A stretch of DNA of 36,268 nt. It comes from Methylothermaceae bacterium (lineage in GTDB: Bacteria; Pseudomonadota; Gammaproteobacteria; Methylococcales; Methylothermaceae). Positions 32,634-36,268 of this stretch are shown here, piece after piece (position 1 is the first letter of the stretch; every line of letters starts with the position of its first letter). The DNA lies in assembly GCA_026981855.1 (NCBI GenBank), contig JALSIB010000059.1, positions 1 through 36,268 of the forward strand. Direction: 5' to 3'. The notes under the pieces were generated by a model that had not been told where the DNA came from, did not search any database, and worked only from the letters and a program-made list of their open reading frames with translations. Position numbers and translations under genes: made by a program.

Positions 32634-33487
32634 CCGCCCGTCAACCCCAGGTTGCGGCAAATGGTCAAAGTGGGCTCCGCCCGGTTCATGGTATAGAAAT
32701 GGAGTCCCGTCACCCCGCCCCGGATCAGGGTTTGACACAATCCGGTGATCACTTCGACCCCAAAGGCGCGGATGGATTCGAGATCGTCGCCGTAAGACTC
32801 GAGACGTTTGCGCATCCAGCGGGGAATCTCGGCGCCACACATGTCGGAGAAACGGGCCAGCTGGGAATAGTTGGTGATCGGCATGATGCCCGGCACCACC
32901 GGTATGGTGATGCCTTCGCGGCGGCAGTCCTCGAGAAAATAGAAGTAGGCGTCGGCGTTGTAGAAATACTGGGTGATGGCGCCACTGGCGCCCGCTTCCA
33001 CCTTGCGCTTGAAGTTTCGCAGATCCACGGGATAGCTGGGCGCCTGGGGATGGGTTTCGGGATAAGCCGCCACTTCGATGTGAAACGTCCGGCCGCTCTG
33101 CTCACGAATGAAGGCCACCAATTCGTTGGCGTAGTGGAAGTCCCCGTCGGCCCGCATACCGGAAGGCAAGTCCCCTCTCAAGGCGACGATGCGACGGATA
33201 CCGTGCTGGCGGAAGCTTTCCAGAATCTGGCGGATCTCCCCCTCGGTCGAACCGATGCAAGACAGATGAGGCGCGGCTTCGATGCCCGTTTCGCGCTGAA
33301 TCTCCAGCACCGTTTCGAAAGTCTTGTCGCGGGTGGTGCCGCCGGCCCCATAGGTGACGGAAAAATAGGCGGGCCCGAGGTCGGCCAGGGCGCGATAGGT
33401 CTCACGCAGCTGGGCCGCGATCTTTTCGGAACGGGGAGGGAAAAATTCGAAACTGAGATTCAGGGAACGATCCATCATGATTTCCAT
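32630..33487 (-). CDS. metF: Methylenetetrahydrofolate reductase
   Basis: MetF reduces 5,10-methylene-THF to 5-methyl-THF, the methyl donor for methionine. The 285-residue protein shows the FAD TIM-barrel blocks: LSFEFFPPRSEK near the N-terminus, FSVTYGAGGTTRDKT, RRIVALRGDLPSG, QYFYNADAYFYF, and GLHFYTMNRAEPTL at the end. Three ATGs lie within five codons (33487, 33478, 33475); the first is used here and the difference is small. It follows ahcY after 61 bp, and with metK-ahcY forms a SAM-cycle cluster. Confidence 0.96.
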   Translation of the reverse strand: MEIMMDRSLNLSFEFFPPRSEKIAAQLRETYRALADLGPAYFSVTYGAGGTTRDKTFETVLEIQRETGIEAAPHLSCIGSTEGEIRQILESFRQHGIRRIVALRGDLPSGMRADGDFHYANELVAFIREQSGRTFHIEVAAYPETHPQAPSYPVDLRNFKRKVEAGASGAITQYFYNADAYFYFLEDCRREGITIPVVPGIMPITNYSQLARFSDMCGAEIPRWMRKRLESYGDDLESIRAFGVEVITGLCQTLIRGGVTGLHFYTMNRAEPTLTICRNLGLTGG

Positions 33488-33548
33488 CTTTCACCGCAAA
33501 GCCGGGGCACGGGAAAAGCTCCCCGCGCCCGGTCCACGGGCGATCCAT

Positions 33549-34859
33549 TCAATAGCGGTAATAATCCGGTTTGTAGGGCCCCTCCACCGGCACACCGATG
33601 TAGGCAGCCTGGGCTTCGGTCAGCCGGGTGAGTTTGGCCCCCAGCTTGTTCAGATGCAAGCGCGCCACTTTCTCGTCGAGGTGTTTGGGCAACACATAGA
33701 CTTTGTTCTCGTATTTGCCGTGTTGGGTCCAAAGCTCGATCTGAGCCAGCACCTGGTTGCAGAACGAATTGGACATCACGAAACTGGGGTGGCCGGTGGC
33801 GCATCCGAGGTTGACCAGCCGTCCTTCGGCCAGCAGGATGATTTTCTTGCCGTCCGGGAAGGTGATATGGTCCACTTGGGGCTTGATGTTGTCCCACTCG
33901 TACTGGCGCAGGGAAGCGACATCGATTTCGTTGTCGAAGTGACCGATGTTGCAAACGATCGCATTGTTTTTCATCGCCGCCATGTGATCATGGCCGATGA
34001 CATGATAGTTGCCGGTCGCGGTGACGAAGATGTCGGCCAGCGGCGCCGCCTCCTCCATGGTCACCACCCGGTAACCTTCCATGGCCGCCTGGAGCGCGCA
34101 GATGGGATCGATCTCGGTCACCCACACGGTCGCGCCCTGCCCCCGCAGCGACTGGGCACAGCCCTTGCCGACATCTCCATATCCCAGCACCACCGCGATC
34201 TTGCCGGCGATCATCACATCGGTGGCACGCTTGATGCCGTCCAGTAACGACTCGCGGCAGCCGTACAGATTGTCGAACTTGGACTTGGTCACCGAATCGT
34301 TGACGTTGAACGCCGGACACTTCAACGTGCCTTCTTTCATCATTTCATAGAGACGATGCACACCGGTGGTGGTTTCCTCGGACACCCCCCTGACTTCCGC
34401 CAGCAGCTCCGGATACTTGTCGTGCATCACCTGGGTGAGATCCCCTCCGTCGTCGAGCAACATGTTGGGACGCCAGCCATCGGGGCCGAAAATGGTCTGA
34501 TCGACACACCACCAGTATTCTTCCTCGCTTTCCCCTTTCCAGGCGAAGACCGGAATTCCCGAGGCGGCGATGGCCGCCGCGGCATGATCCTGGGTGGAGA
34601 AGATATTGCAGGAGGACCAGCGCACTTCCGCCCCCAGGGCGGTGAGGGTTTCGATCAACACCGCAGTCTGGATGGTCATGTGGAGACAGCCTGCGATGCG
34701 GGCTCCCTTGAGGGGCTGTTGGTCACCGTATTCCTCGCGCAGAGAGACCAGGCCGGGCATTTCCGTCTCGGCGATCTGGATTTCCTTGCGGCCCCAGTCG
34801 GCGAGGGAAATGTCCGCCACTTTGTAATCGGGTTGCAGATTGGTAACGGGTTGGGTCAT
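33549..34859 (-). CDS. ahcY: Adenosylhomocysteinase
   Basis: AhcY splits S-adenosylhomocysteine into adenosine and homocysteine, using bound NAD. The 436-residue protein begins [22 protein letters not shown]. Recognisable blocks are the [25 protein letters not shown] region, the [21 protein letters not shown]-binding site, and [11 protein letters not shown]. It ends KPDYYRY as usual. I chose the ATG at 34859, which has AGGA eight bases upstream; another ATG two codons earlier (34865) has AGGA too close. The frame is open further upstream with no family similarity. It follows metK after 25 bp. Confidence 0.97.
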   Translation of the reverse strand: MTQPVTNLQPDYKVADISLADWGRKEIQIAETEMPGLVSLREEYGDQQPLKGARIAGCLHMTIQTAVLIETLTALGAEVRWSSCNIFSTQDHAAAAIAASGIPVFAWKGESEEEYWWCVDQTIFGPDGWRPNMLLDDGGDLTQVMHDKYPELLAEVRGVSEETTTGVHRLYEMMKEGTLKCPAFNVNDSVTKSKFDNLYGCRESLLDGIKRATDVMIAGKIAVVLGYGDVGKGCAQSLRGQGATVWVTEIDPICALQAAMEGYRVVTMEEAAPLADIFVTATGNYHVIGHDHMAAMKNNAIVCNIGHFDNEIDVASLRQYEWDNIKPQVDHITFPDGKKIILLAEGRLVNLGCATGHPSFVMSNSFCNQVLAQIELWTQHGKYENKVYVLPKHLDEKVARLHLNKLGAKLTRLTEAQAAYIGVPVEGPYKPDYYRY

Positions 34860-34884
34860 GGTCATATTCCTGTTGAGTGTTGGT

Positions 34885-36057
34885 TCATGTACGCGGCGGC
34901 AGCCCTGCGGAATCCCGCAGAAGATCGGCCTTGTCGGTGCGCTCCCAGGTGAATTCGGGCTCGCTGCGGCCAAAATGGCCATAAGCTGCGGTATTTTTGT
35001 AGATGGGGCGCAGCAGGTTCAACTCCTCGATCAACCCCCGGGGCCGCAGATCGAAATGCTCACGGACGATCTCCACCATGCGGGATTCGGCGATCCTGCC
35101 GGTGCCGAAGGTTTCGATGGTGATGGAGGTCGGTTCGGCGACCCCGATGGCGTAGGAGACTTGAATCTCGCAGCGGTCGGCCAGCCCCGCCGCCACGATA
35201 TTCTTGGCCACGTAACGGCCCATATAGGCGGCGGAACGGTCGACCTTGGAGGGATCCTTGCCGCTGAAGCAGCCTCCCCCATGCCTGGCCATGCCGCCAT
35301 AGGTATCGACGATGATCTTGCGCCCGGTCAGGCCGCAGTCCCCCACAGGCCCACCGATCACGAACTGCCCGGTGGGATTGATGAAGAACTGGGTGTCGGC
35401 ATGAATCCATTCGCGGGGAATCACCTTGAGGATGATCTCGTCCAATACCGCTTCCTGGATGGCCGACTGGGGAATGTCCGGCGCATGCTGGGTCGACAGC
35501 ACCACCGCATCCACCGCCACCGGCCGGCCTTCCTCGTAACGGAAGGTGACCTGGCTCTTGGCGTCGGGGCGCAGCCACGGCAGAACCTTGGTCTTGCGCA
35601 TCTTGGACTGGCGTTTGACCAACTCATGGGCATAATAGATCGGCGCCGGCATCAACACGTCGGTTTCGTTGCAGGCGAACCCGAACATCAGTCCCTGGTC
35701 CCCGGCCCCCTGCTCCTTCTGCTCCGATTCGTCCACACCCATGGCGATATCGGGCGACTGTTTGCCGATGGCCGACAGCACCGCGCAGCTCTGCCAGTCG
35801 AAGCCGATGGCCGGGTCGTCATAGCCGATGTCCCGCACCACCTCCCTGACCAGTTGCTCGGTATCCACCCAGGCTTCGGTTGTGATTTCCCCTGCCAACA
35901 GCACCATACCCGTCTTCACCAGGGTTTCGCAGGCCACCCTGGAATTCGGATCCTGGGCCAGCAAGGCATCCAGCATCGCGTCCGAGATTTGATCGGCGAT
36001 TTTGTCGGGATGGCCTTCTGAAACCGATTCGGAAGTGAAAATGAAATCTTTGCTCAC
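34885..36057 (-). CDS. metK: S-adenosylmethionine synthetase
   Basis: MetK makes S-adenosylmethionine from methionine and [24 protein letters not shown] opens the family domain, and [16 protein letters not shown] and [22 protein letters not shown] are the ATP/phosphate-binding blocks; length from the GTG at 36057 is 390 residues, normal. An in-frame ATG at 36105, with AAAGGAA twelve bases upstream, would add 16 residues (start [13 protein letters not shown]) not seen in the family, so I prefer the GTG with a GGGG about ten bases upstream. It heads the metK-ahcY-metF cluster. In 36106-36268 I see no convincing promoter, riboswitch or gene. Confidence 0.94.
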   Translation of the reverse strand: MSKDFIFTSESVSEGHPDKIADQISDAMLDALLAQDPNSRVACETLVKTGMVLLAGEITTEAWVDTEQLVREVVRDIGYDDPAIGFDWQSCAVLSAIGKQSPDIAMGVDESEQKEQGAGDQGLMFGFACNETDVLMPAPIYYAHELVKRQSKMRKTKVLPWLRPDAKSQVTFRYEEGRPVAVDAVVLSTQHAPDIPQSAIQEAVLDEIILKVIPREWIHADTQFFINPTGQFVIGGPVGDCGLTGRKIIVDTYGGMARHGGGCFSGKDPSKVDRSAAYMGRYVAKNIVAAGLADRCEIQVSYAIGVAEPTSITIETFGTGRIAESRMVEIVREHFDLRPRGLIEELNLLRPIYKNTAAYGHFGRSEPEFTWERTDKADLLRDSAGLPPRT

Positions 36058-36268
36058 TGATCGAGAACCCCAAATACCATAGTTAAAAATATATGTTTCG
36101 GCCATCTGCGGCCAAATTCCTTTAATTCTAACCCAAATCTACCCTAGTGTCTCCCCAATTTTCCCAAGCGGTCAGCGCAAGGCATTGATATACGGATAAA
36201 AAGGGGTTCAAAACGAGAGGATCGGGGTTCCTGATCGGGTAAAATGTGTATAGCAATAACCCATTGAA

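Noticed and set aside
36106-36268. SAM or SAH riboswitch upstream of metK/ahcY
   Set aside because: I looked for the conserved SAH riboswitch core and for SAM-type helices on the minus strand and found none; the gap between metK and ahcY is only 25 bp.

Overview
The window is GC-rich chromosomal DNA from a gammaproteobacterium. Several things point there: the order lptE-holA-proA-nadD, the glyQ-glyS-plsC block, a YcgL-family gene beside metF, and a REP-type repeat whose translation is typical of gammaproteobacterial REPs. The metK-ahcY-metF set and the many multihaem cytochromes fit a respiratory methanotroph, methylotroph or lithotroph. I cannot name the genus from the sequence alone.

Layout. 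Positions 1-1140 are an accessory patch: the 3' end of an IS481-like transposase, a VapC/Phd toxin-antitoxin pair with a three-fold 9-bp repeat over its start, and two nested stem-loops. Positions 1147-4545 (minus strand) hold the housekeeping operon lptE-holA-proA-nadD. A divergent promoter at about 4582 also drives glyQ-glyS-plsC and a small two-helix membrane protein (4617-8948, plus strand). At 8990-10273 (minus) lies an exported PEP/pyruvate-binding (PPDK-N type) protein.

Positions 10551-26168 (plus) are the striking part. Eight proteins carry, by my count, 55 c-type haem motifs. In order they are: an octahaem protein of 934 residues; a monohaem cytochrome on a calcium-repeat and Ser/Asp/Asn stalk; a four-cysteine mini-protein; an outer-membrane beta-barrel candidate; a heptahaem protein; an octahaem protein; a hexahaem protein with a REP element read through its leader; a NapH-like polyferredoxin membrane protein; a 970-residue fusion of a periplasmic octahaem domain, one membrane helix and a complete CysJ-type NADPH diflavin reductase; a trihaem protein; and an NHL beta-propeller with 14 haems. 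From 14956 on, genes overlap or lie within 17 bp of each other, so they probably form one operon.

I infer a trans-envelope electron wire. NADPH (through the diflavin domain) and/or quinol (through the NapH-like protein) would feed periplasmic multihaem carriers, which pass electrons to a porin-cytochrome conduit and to surface or secreted cytochromes. This resembles the Mtr and Geobacter porin-cytochrome systems in logic. The NADPH-diflavin/octahaem fusion is not part of those systems as I know them and is the best candidate for something undescribed.

Positions 26224-28169 (plus) carry a secreted protein and a matrixin-type metalloprotease with its own promoter. Positions 28176-36057 (minus) carry glycogen synthase with a long charged N-terminal extension, a GH13 alpha-amylase-family enzyme, rsmE, a YcgL protein, and the methyl-cycle genes metF, ahcY and metK. 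No tRNA, rRNA or CRISPR array was seen, and no stretch over 300 bp lacks a gene.
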